Below, in pieces: positions 8,561 through 16,935 of a stretch of 64,000 nt of DNA (within the stretch, counting starts at the first letter, position 1; each line of letters opens with the position of its first letter). The notes under the pieces are model-generated. The model searched no databases. It saw only the letters and a list, made by a program, of their open reading frames with translations, and was not told the DNA's origin. Location of the stretch: positions 1,922,001 to 1,986,000 of the forward strand of contig CAVTJL010000001.1 of the NCBI GenBank assembly GCA_963735065.1, given 5' to 3'. The stretch is from CAVTJL01 sp963735065. GTDB lineage: Bacteria; Pseudomonadota; Alphaproteobacteria; Geminicoccales; Geminicoccaceae. A program made the position numbers and the translations under genes.

Positions 8561-8827
8561 CGCGCTTCCTCTCTCACCAAGACGCAGCGAGCATTGGCCT
8601 TATCAGGGCCGTGGCGCCTCGACCTCAGCATGGCATTGATCTCGCCATCGTGGAACGGCCGAAAACGGCGAGCGACAGGACCATGCGACAAGACGTGGAC
8701 CGCCGGCCGGCCCATGCTATGTTAATGTTCTTCAAGGTTGCGGCGCTTTCCTGGCAGGCGGCCGGATAGGATGTCGAGCCATGGGAGCCCGATGGCCCTG
8801 CTCAGCAGCGGTCAGGGAGAGAAGAAC

Positions 8828-9706
8828 ATGGCCATTCGTGACCACATCCGGAATCCCGCCGAGTGGGGCTGGGATCAGCTCAAGGATGCCAACGTCGCCG
8901 CCGGCAGGGCCGGCCGTTCCCTCTGGCGGAGCGAGGCCGATCGCCGCGCTCCGGTCCCGGAGGTCCGCAGGATCGAGGCACACGACCTCAATGAATGCCT
9001 GAAGCTCGGCCTTGCCGACTTCGCGGCGTACCGGACCGATGTCATCTTCCTCTGCCTGATTTACCCGGTGGCGGGCCTCGTCCTGGCGCGGCTGGCCTTC
9101 GGCTACGAGATGCTGCCGCTCCTGTTCCCGCTGGCGTCCGGCTTCGTGCTCGTCGGCCCGGTGGCGGCGATCGGTCTCTATGAGATGAGCAGGCGGCGCG
9201 AGCAGGGGGCCAAGATCGGCTGGGGCGACGCGTTCGGCGTGGTCAAGGCGCCGGCCTTCGGCGCGATCCTCGTGCTGGGCCTTCTGCTTCTCGCGATCTT
9301 TCTCTTGTGGCTGCTCGTGGCCTACGGGATCTTCGCGGCCACGCTGGGCCCCGAGAAGCCGACCGCGGTCGGCTCGTTCCTGCGTGATGTGCTGACGACC
9401 GGCGCCGGCTGGGCGATGATTGTCGTCGGCTGCGGCGTCGGATTCTGCTTCGCCCTCCTCGTGCTGACGATCAGCGTGATATCGTTCCCGCTGTTGCTCG
9501 ACCGCGAGGTGGGCCTGGGCACGGCGATCTCGACCTCGGTTCGTGCCGTACGGGCCAACCCGGGGCCGATGGCGCTATGGGGCCTTGTTGTGGCCGCAGG
9601 CCTGGTGCTCGGTGCGATACCGCTGCTCCTGGGCCTGGTCGTCGTGATGCCGGTGCTGGGTCACGCCACCTGGCATCTCTATCGCAAGGTGGTCGTGGCG
9701 CGCTGA
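8828..9706 (+). CDS. DUF2189 multi-pass membrane protein
   Basis: About 292 aa. After a polar N-terminus (MAIRDHIRNPAEWGWDQLKD) it has roughly six hydrophobic segments in three pairs: VIFLCLIYPVAGLVLARLAF with LLFPLASGFVLVGPVAAIGL, then AFGAILVLGLLLLAIFLLWL and IVVGCGVGFCFALLVL, then LWGLVVAAGLVLGAIPLLLG. The VGPVAAIGLYEMSRRRE segment after the second helix is typical of DUF2189 proteins, which are inner-membrane proteins of unknown function common in alphaproteobacteria. ATG 8828 has a good GGGAG ribosome site; earlier in-frame ATGs at 8738 and 8792 lack one. The approximately 265 bp upstream shows no other gene. Confidence 0.85.
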   Translation: MAIRDHIRNPAEWGWDQLKDANVAAGRAGRSLWRSEADRRAPVPEVRRIEAHDLNECLKLGLADFAAYRTDVIFLCLIYPVAGLVLARLAFGYEMLPLLFPLASGFVLVGPVAAIGLYEMSRRREQGAKIGWGDAFGVVKAPAFGAILVLGLLLLAIFLLWLLVAYGIFAATLGPEKPTAVGSFLRDVLTTGAGWAMIVVGCGVGFCFALLVLTISVISFPLLLDREVGLGTAISTSVRAVRANPGPMALWGLVVAAGLVLGAIPLLLGLVVVMPVLGHATWHLYRKVVVAR

Positions 9707-9848
9707 TGGTATCGGAGCGGGCGCTCCCGGGGAGCCGAAGGCTCTTGCCGCGGGCTTCCTTGGAATCCTCCGCGCAATAACCGCTGGCGCCACGGCACGT
9801 GGCTGGCGTCGTTCACGGCGAGGGATCGGAGCCTTCATCGGGGAGTGA

Positions 9849-9935
9849 TGGTGCGGTCGAGAAGACTCGAACTTCCACGGCCTTTCGGCCACCAGCCCCT
9901 CAAGCTGGCGCGTCTACCAATTCCGCCACGACCGC
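9849..9935 (-). tRNA. tRNA-Leu (anticodon GAG)
   Basis: An 87-nt class II tRNA on the minus strand. The acceptor stem GCGGTCG pairs with CGACCGC and is followed by A and an encoded CCA (rc of 9849-9851). The D region reads GGCGGAATTGGTAGACGCG. The anticodon stem CCAGC/GCTGG holds the loop TTGAGGG, giving anticodon GAG for CUC and CUU codons. A long variable arm (TGGCCGAAAGGCCG) and a TTCGAGTC T-loop complete the fold, as expected for leucine. It lies between the DUF2189 gene and lipB, in the opposite orientation. Confidence 0.96.
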
Positions 9936-10011
9936 ACTATGTCCTCGGGCGCGTCCCCGACGCTCGAGGACCCGCGATCTATCAAATGCCCCGGAGCGTG
10001 ACAAGAGCAGG

Positions 10012-10656
10012 ATGCTAGCAACGACCATTCAGTGTGAGTGGCGCCTGAGCCAGGGCTCCGTCGGCTACGAGGCCGCGGTGCGGGAAATGGAGCAGCGCGT
10101 GGAGGCCGTTCGGGCTGGGGAGGCCGATGAGCTGGTCTGGCTCCTCGAGCACCCGCCCGTCTACACCGCCGGGACCAGCGCCAGCCCCGACGAGCTGCTG
10201 GCTCCGCTGCGGTTTCCGGTCCACAGGACCGGACGCGGTGGTCGCTACACCTATCACGGGCCAGGCCAGCGCGTGGTTTATGTGGTACGGGACTTGGGCC
10301 GCCGAGATCGCGATCTCAGGCGTCATGTCTGGCGGCTCGAGGAGCTCGTCATCCGGTCGCTCGCTGACCTCGGCATCGAGGGCGAGCGACGTGACGGGAA
10401 AGTCGGCATCTGGGTGGCTCGGCCCGGTGCGCCGGAGGCGAAGATCGCGGCGATCGGTGTGCGGGTAAGGCATTGGGTGACCTTTCATGGCGTCGCGATC
10501 AACCTCGACCCCGATCTCGAGCACTTCTCGGGTATCGTCCCATGCGGCCTTGCGGGTTTCGCCGTGACGTCGATCCGCGGCCAGGGCAGTGTTGCCTCGA
10601 TGGGCGATCTCGACGCCGCGATCCGACGCAACTTCTCCTCGGTCTTCGAGGACTAG
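10012..10656 (+). CDS. lipB: Octanoyl-[acyl-carrier-protein]:protein octanoyltransferase LipB
   Basis: 214 aa. LipB moves the octanoyl group from acyl carrier protein to lipoyl domains of 2-oxoacid dehydrogenases and GcvH, the first step of lipoate synthesis. The sequence shows WLLEHPPVYTAGTS, the substrate-site motif RYTYHGPGQ, the catalytic Lys in KIAAIGVRVRHWVTFHG and the acyl-accepting Cys in GIVPCGLAGFAVTS. ATG 10012 follows a purine-rich AGAGCAGG; the longer frame back to 9799 crosses the tRNA-Leu gene and is not credible. No lipA is in the window. The next gene starts 5 bp after the stop. Confidence 0.95.
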   Translation: MLATTIQCEWRLSQGSVGYEAAVREMEQRVEAVRAGEADELVWLLEHPPVYTAGTSASPDELLAPLRFPVHRTGRGGRYTYHGPGQRVVYVVRDLGRRDRDLRRHVWRLEELVIRSLADLGIEGERRDGKVGIWVARPGAPEAKIAAIGVRVRHWVTFHGVAINLDPDLEHFSGIVPCGLAGFAVTSIRGQGSVASMGDLDAAIRRNFSSVFED

Positions 10657-10661
10657 CGTTG

Positions 10662-11234
10662 GTGACACGACGCCGCCCGCCGGCCGTCTGGCGGCCGACC
10701 ACTCTGTTGGCTGCCCTGGTGACCGGGCTCGTTTTTTTGTCGCTCTGCGCGCCACCAGCGCTGGCCGCCTGTACCGATGCCGCTGCGCCGGGTGTGCAGT
10801 GGCGCCGCTGTATCGTCGACGGGCTCGACCTCAGCGGCGCTGACCTCAGCGGTGCCGATCTTCGGGACACCTCATTCAACCGCGCGAACCTGAGCGGGGT
10901 GGTGCTGCGCGGTGCCAACCTGCGAGGTGCGAAGCTCCTGTCGGCGAGCCTCGTCGGTTCCGTCCTGGACGATGCCGACCTGACCGAGGCGGATCTCACC
11001 AATGCCGACCTGACCCGAGCATCGCTGCGCCAGGCGAGCCTCAAGCGTGCGCGCCTCTATGCCACCGCTCTCGAAGGTGCCGATCTGACGGGCGCCTCAC
11101 TGGAAGGCGCGGACATGCTCCGCGCCGACCTCGCCGGTGCTCGCTGGATCGACGGCAAGACGATCTGCGGGACCGGCTCGATCGGCCGCTGCCAGCCCGA
11201 GCGCAAGCCCGAGGCGGCCGGGCTCGATCACTGA
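10662..11234 (+). CDS. Exported pentapeptide-repeat protein
   Basis: 190 aa from a GTG (or TTG at 10659) start just after lipB. Residues 1-35 form a signal peptide: RRRPP, then a hydrophobic stretch TTLLAALVTGLVFLSLCAPP, with cleavage after ALA. The mature part has about 20 tandem five-residue units of the A(D/N)Lxx type (LSGADLSGADLRDTSF, ANLRGAKLLSASL, GADLTGASLEGADM), predicted to fold as a right-handed quadrilateral beta helix. A short tail contains a Cys pair (TICGTGSIGRC) that could form a disulfide in the periplasm, together with a Cys near the mature N-terminus. Function is unknown; most such exported proteins are uncharacterised. It is probably cotranscribed with lipB. Confidence 0.85.
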   Translation: MTRRRPPAVWRPTTLLAALVTGLVFLSLCAPPALAACTDAAAPGVQWRRCIVDGLDLSGADLSGADLRDTSFNRANLSGVVLRGANLRGAKLLSASLVGSVLDDADLTEADLTNADLTRASLRQASLKRARLYATALEGADLTGASLEGADMLRADLAGARWIDGKTICGTGSIGRCQPERKPEAAGLDH

Positions 11235-11243
11235 CGGAACGCG

Positions 11244-12083
11244 CTAGCAGAGACCTGCGGCAGGTGCCTCCACGGGCTTGCGCGCCACGAAGTGGAACCA
11301 GAAGATCCCCTTCTTGTCGGTCGCGTCGTCGACCGGGCGGCCCTCATAGTTGTCAAAGACAATCTCGGTGTTGAAGCCCACCGAGGCGAGCTGGCGCCTT
11401 TGCTCCTCGAAGGTGGTATAGACGATCACGATGCCGAAATTGTGGGCTGCGGCATTCTTGATCGAGTAGCCGTCGAACTCACGGTTGAGCTGACGGTACC
11501 GCCGGTGGTTGAGGAAGGAGGAGGAGGCGAAGCGGGCGAACTTCAGTATTCGCCAGCCCAGCTTGAGGGGATGGGCGGTGAGGTGAAGCATGCCGAGGCC
11601 GAGGCTCTCGCTGTGCCCCGGGCCATCTCGGTTGTGGGCCGATACGATGAAGAGGCCTCCAGGCTCTAGGACGCGATAGACCTCGCGCAGGATCTTCATC
11701 CGGCCGTCATAGTCGACGGCATCGATTCCGTTGAAGCTGAAGACGACCAGGAACTTCGAGCCGTCGGCAAAGGCCGAGAGGTCGCGGGCGTCGCCATGCT
11801 CGATATGCGCGTCGGGGTGATTGCGGCGGCACAGCGCTACCATCTCCGGCGTGTAGTCGATGCCGACATAGTCCCTGCTGATCTCGCGGAGGACGGCGGT
11901 GGTCCGGCCGCCACCGACCCCCATGTCGAGAATGGGCTTGCCCCTGGCCTCCTCGGCCACCCAAGCGGTGGCCTCGCGCTCGCCAGCGTCCGTCCATCCC
12001 GAGAGGGTGGCGAACTGGCTTTGCGCATCCCGCGACTTCCAGGCCTGTCGGTTGATGCTGTCTAGGTCCTGCAAGCTGCCCAT
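11244..12083 (-). CDS. SAM-dependent class I methyltransferase
   Basis: 279 aa. The AdoMet-binding motif I is PILDMGVGGGRTTAVL, followed by the acidic second-strand residue in YVGIDYTPEMVALC, the adenine-contact region HGDARDLSAFADGS and a motif-III-like VLEPGGLFIVSAHN. The C-terminal third (ILKFARFASSSFLNHRRYRQ, IVIVYTTFEEQRRQLASVGF) is substrate-specific and gives no clear clue; the overall pattern resembles sugar or lipid O-methyltransferases and unassigned UbiE-like proteins. It ends 10 bp from the pentapeptide gene in a convergent arrangement. Its upstream side is a long AT-rich gap with a perfect 6-bp hairpin at 12114-12129. Confidence 0.85.
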   Translation of the reverse strand: MGSLQDLDSINRQAWKSRDAQSQFATLSGWTDAGEREATAWVAEEARGKPILDMGVGGGRTTAVLREISRDYVGIDYTPEMVALCRRNHPDAHIEHGDARDLSAFADGSKFLVVFSFNGIDAVDYDGRMKILREVYRVLEPGGLFIVSAHNRDGPGHSESLGLGMLHLTAHPLKLGWRILKFARFASSSFLNHRRYRQLNREFDGYSIKNAAAHNFGIVIVYTTFEEQRRQLASVGFNTEIVFDNYEGRPVDDATDKKGIFWFHFVARKPVEAPAAGLC

Positions 12084-12534
12084 CTCCCAGCCCTTTCTCG
12101 CGTGACGCCCGCACCGATCGAGAGATCGGCAGCCAGGGGCTCCTTGCAGGTGAGCAGACTATCAGTATCGCCACCAAAGACTACCGTTATTCTTACTTAT
12201 TGCCTGTGCATTCGGTCATTTTTATTTCGTTACTGGCGATGTCGCGCGGAGGTATATCGCTCCTACATTGCGAGTTCTCCGTCTATTGATTATAGATGTC
12301 TAATCTTTAACACGACGCGAGCTGACCGGATGCTCGCTGGGCATGCCGGCATAATGTGGTCGATCGCTATCGAGCAGTAGGGAGCAAGGCGTCGTCCGCT
12401 GCGCTCGGGGCCGTCTCCGATCAGGCCATGGCCGTAATACTAGCCAGGCTCTTGGGCTCTCTTGACCGCGCATCGCTGCTGTCGGACGCTCACTGTCTCA
12501 TCGACGCCAAGCGGTCCGGCGGAGCGTCGATGCG
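12084..12534. other. Long gene-free gap with an AT-rich patch
   Basis: 451 bp between two divergently read genes. Bases about 12160-12320 are far more AT-rich than the rest of the window (for example TTATTCTTACTTATTG and GATTATAGATGTCTAATC), and a perfect hairpin CCGATC-GAGA-GATCGG lies at 12114-12129. The short ORFs (such as 12102-12380) have codon use unlike the neighbours and no recognisable motif. The region probably carries promoters for one or both flanking genes; I cannot point to a confident -35/-10 pair. Confidence 0.5.
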
Positions 12535-13350
12535 GTGATGGTGGCGTCGGGGAGATGGCGGTTGGCAACAGAGCTGGCAGGCAAGGTCGTGGTCATCACC
12601 GGCGGCAGCCGGGGCATCGGCCGGGGGATTGCGCTGGGCTTCGCGCGGGAGGGAGCCGAGACGGTGATCGCCGCTCCGACGCCCGCGCATCTCGAGGAGG
12701 CGCGAGATGCCATAGCAGCCGCGACGGGCTTCACGCCGATGATCCATGCGGTGGATTTGAGGACCGTCGCCGGGTGCGAGAGCCTGCATGCGGCGGTGGC
12801 ACGGCGGCACGGCCGGTGCGACGTCTTGGTCAACTCGGCCGGAGCGACGCGGGCCGGTGCCTTCCTCAACCTGCCGGACGCTCTCTGGGGTGACGGCTTC
12901 GACCTCAAATTCTTCGGCTGTGTCCGCCTCTGCCGCCTGTTCTGGCCGATGCTCGAGGCGGCCAAGGGACACGTGATCAACATCATCGGCGGTGCCGCGC
13001 GCACACCCGACCCCGAGTTCATGATCGGCGGCGCCGTCAATGCGGCGATGGCCAACTTCACGAAAGCCCTGGCCGGTCTCGGCAAGCGGAGCGGGGTGAA
13101 CGTCAACGCCATCCTGCCCGGCCTGACCGAGACCGAGCGCGTCGAGCAGCTCTTCGCGGAGCGTGCTGCGGCGACCGGGCGCACGGTGGAGGACGTTCGC
13201 GCCCAGCAGATTCGGGACTCCGGCCTGCGGCGTCTCGGCCAGCCCGAGGACATCGCCGAGCTGGCGCTCTTCCTCTGCTCAGAGCGGGCACGGCACATTC
13301 AGGGCACCGCCATCGCCGTCGACGGTGGCCAGACGCCGGGAGTCTACTAA
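12535..13350 (+). CDS. SDR-fold protein with a degenerate active site
   Basis: 271 aa (or 262 from TTG 12562, which has a better GGGGAG site). The Rossmann part is intact: VVVITGGSRGIGRGIALGF, the acidic DLRTVAG and VLVNSAGAT. The end PEDIAELALFLCSERARHIQGTAIAVDGGQ is typical of classical short-chain dehydrogenases. The catalytic tetrad is not: the Asn position in the N-L-x-G helix is Lys (DLKFFG), the Ser after VINI is replaced (VINIIGG), and YxxxK is replaced by GGAVN before AAMANFTKALA. It therefore binds a dinucleotide or similar ligand but probably does not use normal SDR chemistry. A subfamily with similar substitutions exists; its reaction is unknown to me. Confidence 0.8.
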   Translation: MMVASGRWRLATELAGKVVVITGGSRGIGRGIALGFAREGAETVIAAPTPAHLEEARDAIAAATGFTPMIHAVDLRTVAGCESLHAAVARRHGRCDVLVNSAGATRAGAFLNLPDALWGDGFDLKFFGCVRLCRLFWPMLEAAKGHVINIIGGAARTPDPEFMIGGAVNAAMANFTKALAGLGKRSGVNVNAILPGLTETERVEQLFAERAAATGRTVEDVRAQQIRDSGLRRLGQPEDIAELALFLCSERARHIQGTAIAVDGGQTPGVY

Positions 13351-13369
13351 CCCTGCGCCAGCCTCATGC

Positions 13370-16300
13370 TCACTCTGCCACGTCGGCAAGCGTATGCCCT
13401 TGCTCAAGCATCGCGAGGGCTTCCTCGCTGGGTAGGGGCCGGCTCAGCAGGAAGCCCTGCATCTCTTGGCAGCCGTAGCTCTTGAGAAGTCTCAGCTGGC
13501 GGACCGTCTCCACACCCTCGGCGACGAGCTTGAGACCAAGGCTCCGTCCGAGCCCGACGACGCCCTGCGCCAAGGTCGCGGAATTGGGGTCGCGGTCGAT
13601 GTCCAGGATGAAGGTGCGGTCGATCTTGAGCGACCGGATCGGAAAGGTGCGGAGGTAGGACAGCGACGAATAGCCGGTGCCGAAGTCGTCGATCGCCAGA
13701 TGCACGCCCAGGCCGGTCAGCTCCTTCAGCCGCCGCACCGAGGCCGTGGCCTCGCGCATGACGACGCTCTCGGTGATCTCAAGCTCGAGCGAGGAGGGTC
13801 GAAGCCCGGTCTCGGCCAGCGTCCGCCCGACCATCTCGACAAGGTCGGCCTGCTGGAACTGACGGCCTGATAGATTGACGGCAAGGCGGAGGTCCGTGCG
13901 GCCGAGCCGGCGATGCCAGCGCGCCATCTCGGCAGCGGCGGTCCGCAGCACCCAGGACCCGATCTCGACAATGAGCCCAGTCTCCTCGGCGACCGGGATG
14001 AAATCGCTTGGGGGCACGACGCCAAGGGCAGGGTCGATCCAACGGATCAGGGCCTCGACGCCGACGATCGCACCGGTCTCGAGGCTTGCTTGAGGCTGGT
14101 AGTAGACGACGAAGTCGCCGTTCTCGAGCGCCCGCCTGAGGCGGCTCTCGAGCATCAGGCGCTCGATCGCCGTCGCGTTCATGTCGGTCGTATAGAACTG
14201 GAAGTGACTGCGACCCTGCTCCTTCGCGCGGGAGAGCGCCGTGTCGGCGTTCTTGATCAGCGCCTCCGGCGTATCGCCGTCGTGTGGAAACAGGGCTATG
14301 CCGATGCTTGCCGCCACCGTCAGCTCGTGCCCACCCACCGCCAAAGGCGGACGGAGCGCGACCAGCAGCTTCTGGGCCACCTTGGCGACGGATCCAGCCA
14401 ACTCGATACCGGCGAGGAGAAGCAGGAACTCGTCCCCGCCCAGCCGCGCCACCGTGTCACTGCTGCGGACCGCTTGGGCCAGGCGCTCGGCCACCACCTT
14501 CAGGACCTGATCACCCCTCTCCAGTCCGAGTGAGTCGTTGATGATCTTGAATCGGTCGAGCCCAACGAGCATCACCGCAAACATCTGACGGGTGCGCCGG
14601 CCGCGCTCTACCGCCTGCGCCAGTCGGTCATGGAAGAGAATCCGGTTGGGCAGGCCGGTCAGCGTGTCGTGATAGGCCAGACGTGCCAGGGTCTCCTCGG
14701 TGTGCGCCCGCAGCGTGAGATCGCGGATGACGAGAGCGAAGCGACGTCGCCCTTTGCCGAAGGCCCGGCCGGTCACCTCCACGGGGAAGAGCTCGCCGGT
14801 GGTGCGCCGGGCACGAAGCGCGGGTGCGGCGGCGCTCGCTGGCCCCTCGCTGACCAAGCTTTCGAGAAGACGCCGGCCATCGTCCTCCGCGCGCTCGAAG
14901 AGCGGCTCGATCGGTTGGCCTACGAGCGTCTCGCCCCGTCGTCCGAGCATCAGCTCCGCGGCACCGCTCGCCCATTCGACCACCCCAGCCGCATCGACGG
15001 TAACGACCGCCTCGGAAAGGCCCTCCAGAATCATTTCCAAAGGGGCGCCGTCAGGACGGCTTGGCCCGTGCGGGGTTGAGGCCTCCCTCGGCTCGAGCAG
15101 CATGCCGAGGAGCCACATGCCACCCTCGGGCCGCTCGAGTGCTGCCAGCTGGATGCGGAACTCTGGGACGGGCCATCGGTCGGCATCGAGGGACAGCTCT
15201 GCCTCGATAGGGGAGCCCGGTGCTGCCAGCACGGCCGCGACTGCCGCCTCAAGCCTTGCCCGATTGGCTGCGCCCGCCGCCTCGTCGAGGAGGGAACGGC
15301 CGGCCATGTTCTCGAGCGGTAGACGCAGGTGCTTGATCAGAGGCTCCGTCGCTCCCTCCACGCGGCCGGAGGGCGACAGGACAAGCAACGGGAGGCCTAG
15401 GCCGGCCAGAAGATCGAGCGGCAGGCGCGGCTGAGGTGGGGTTGGCGTCGCACGCTGCCCATCGACCGTGGTGATCTCTGCCGGACGGAACAGAGCTATG
15501 GCTCGGCCTCTGTCAAAGCGCGCCATCGTGACCTCGACGGCCTCACTCCCCTTGCCGAGCGGCCAGTCGAAGCGAGCCGCTGCCTCCTCGGAGCTCGCAA
15601 AAGCCTCGTCGACAAGAGCCAGCCACTCGTCGACCAAGCCAGGCGGCAGGACCGTTTCCACATCCGCTCCGACCAACGCGCCTATCGCGTGGGCCAGTGG
15701 CGTGGCTGGCGCCGTTCCTGCCCAGCAGATTGTTCCGCGATCGTCGACGAGGCAGGCGAGTTGATGGAGTTGCGCGCCGAGCACTTCTGCGATCCGCGCC
15801 TGGGCTGAAAGGACCTCGTCGGCCTGCGGTTGCTCGGCGTCGGCGAGCCCGCCGACCACTCCCAGAACAAGCCTGTCGTCGGCGTTGACGATGGGACGGG
15901 CGCTGTCTCGCACGCGACGGACCGTCCCCGAGCGTTCGCGCAGGCGGTAGGTGGCGAGACCGGCCGTGCCACCGAGCAGGGCTTGGTTGCGATGGCGCAG
16001 CTCAGAACGGTCCTCCGTCACAACGAGCGCAGTGAGGCCGCCAAGCGCCGCGAGCTCCGAGTAGGTGTAGCCGGTCAGCTCCTCGAGCCGCGGATCGGCC
16101 CAGGTGAGCACGAGCCGGAGATCATCCTCGACACGGAGGACGTAAAGGGCCTCGGTAACGACACCGGCGAGGCGTTCCGCGCCGGCGACCAGCCGTTCGA
16201 CGATCTCGTCGCTTGTGTCGGAAGCTGGGGCCGTTGCCACGAAGAGCGCGAGCAGCTCGTCAGGTCCGCCGAGAGGCTGGAGGCGCACCTCGAAGGAACG

Positions 16301-16882
16301 GTCGCCCTCGGCCGACGTCCCGAGTGACATCCGTCCGGCGAAGACGCTGCTCTCGGCGATCGCAGAGAGCAGCTTTACGAAGTGCTCGCCGGGTGCGCTG
16401 CTGGGCCTGAGGACGCGGAGGCTGCGGCCGACAATCCTTTCGGGCGCGTGGCCCGTCAGCGCTGCCAGTCGCCGGCTAGCATAGACGATCTCGGGTGATC
16501 GGCGAGCCTCGCTACCTCGACGCAGGAGAAGGCAGCCTTCTCGCGCGTGATCCAGCATGCCTTCGAGGTCTATTCGCCCGCTCACGGAGGGGCTCACCTC
16601 GACCGAGGCGTGCGCTCCGTCCAACCCGCGGCGCCGCGAGCCATGCGACGGCTCTCGCTGCGCTCGGGCCGGCGCCCCTTTGTGGTGTTTCCGCAGGGCC
16701 GAGCTGCCTGCACCCGCGTTCCTCCGCTCGCCCACGCGAGCACGCCGAGCCGCATCGTTGCCGGCGGTCGGTTTGTTGTTGTCGTCGACAGGCCGTCGGG
16801 GAGCGCATCTAGCCGCCGCATCTCGGCGGGAACGACCCCTTCCGCATCTGACCGAGGTCGGCGCCTGAGTCAGCAGGTGCAT
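13370..16882 (-). CDS. PAS-GGDEF-EAL cyclic-di-GMP protein
   Basis: A large soluble protein of up to 1170 aa. Several PAS-like sensor modules occupy roughly residues 105-760 (for example SPEIVYASRRLAALTGHAPE and GLSEAVVTVDAAGVVEWASG). A GGDEF domain follows with an intact RLGGDEF active site and an RSSD product-inhibition site five residues before it, then an EAL domain with GVEALIRW, DDFGTGYSSL, KIDRTF and AEGVE intact. Both diguanylate cyclase and phosphodiesterase activities are possible. No membrane segments are seen, so it probably senses a cytosolic cue. The first ~95 residues are Arg/Ala-rich and may not be translated; GTG 16597 is a plausible alternative start. Confidence 0.9.
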   Translation of the reverse strand: MHLLTQAPTSVRCGRGRSRRDAAARCAPRRPVDDNNKPTAGNDAARRARVGERRNAGAGSSALRKHHKGAPARAQREPSHGSRRRGLDGAHASVEVSPSVSGRIDLEGMLDHAREGCLLLRRGSEARRSPEIVYASRRLAALTGHAPERIVGRSLRVLRPSSAPGEHFVKLLSAIAESSVFAGRMSLGTSAEGDRSFEVRLQPLGGPDELLALFVATAPASDTSDEIVERLVAGAERLAGVVTEALYVLRVEDDLRLVLTWADPRLEELTGYTYSELAALGGLTALVVTEDRSELRHRNQALLGGTAGLATYRLRERSGTVRRVRDSARPIVNADDRLVLGVVGGLADAEQPQADEVLSAQARIAEVLGAQLHQLACLVDDRGTICWAGTAPATPLAHAIGALVGADVETVLPPGLVDEWLALVDEAFASSEEAAARFDWPLGKGSEAVEVTMARFDRGRAIALFRPAEITTVDGQRATPTPPQPRLPLDLLAGLGLPLLVLSPSGRVEGATEPLIKHLRLPLENMAGRSLLDEAAGAANRARLEAAVAAVLAAPGSPIEAELSLDADRWPVPEFRIQLAALERPEGGMWLLGMLLEPREASTPHGPSRPDGAPLEMILEGLSEAVVTVDAAGVVEWASGAAELMLGRRGETLVGQPIEPLFERAEDDGRRLLESLVSEGPASAAAPALRARRTTGELFPVEVTGRAFGKGRRRFALVIRDLTLRAHTEETLARLAYHDTLTGLPNRILFHDRLAQAVERGRRTRQMFAVMLVGLDRFKIINDSLGLERGDQVLKVVAERLAQAVRSSDTVARLGGDEFLLLLAGIELAGSVAKVAQKLLVALRPPLAVGGHELTVAASIGIALFPHDGDTPEALIKNADTALSRAKEQGRSHFQFYTTDMNATAIERLMLESRLRRALENGDFVVYYQPQASLETGAIVGVEALIRWIDPALGVVPPSDFIPVAEETGLIVEIGSWVLRTAAAEMARWHRRLGRTDLRLAVNLSGRQFQQADLVEMVGRTLAETGLRPSSLELEITESVVMREATASVRRLKELTGLGVHLAIDDFGTGYSSLSYLRTFPIRSLKIDRTFILDIDRDPNSATLAQGVVGLGRSLGLKLVAEGVETVRQLRLLKSYGCQEMQGFLLSRPLPSEEALAMLEQGHTLADVAE

Positions 16883-16935
16883 TCAACCAGAAATGGCTAA
16901 GTGGAGGAAGATCGACTGTGAAATGGGGAATATCG

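Noticed and set aside
12102..12380. A 92-codon frame in the AT-rich gap
   Set aside because: Codon use unlike neighbours, no ribosome site, Cys/Tyr-rich translation without any motif.
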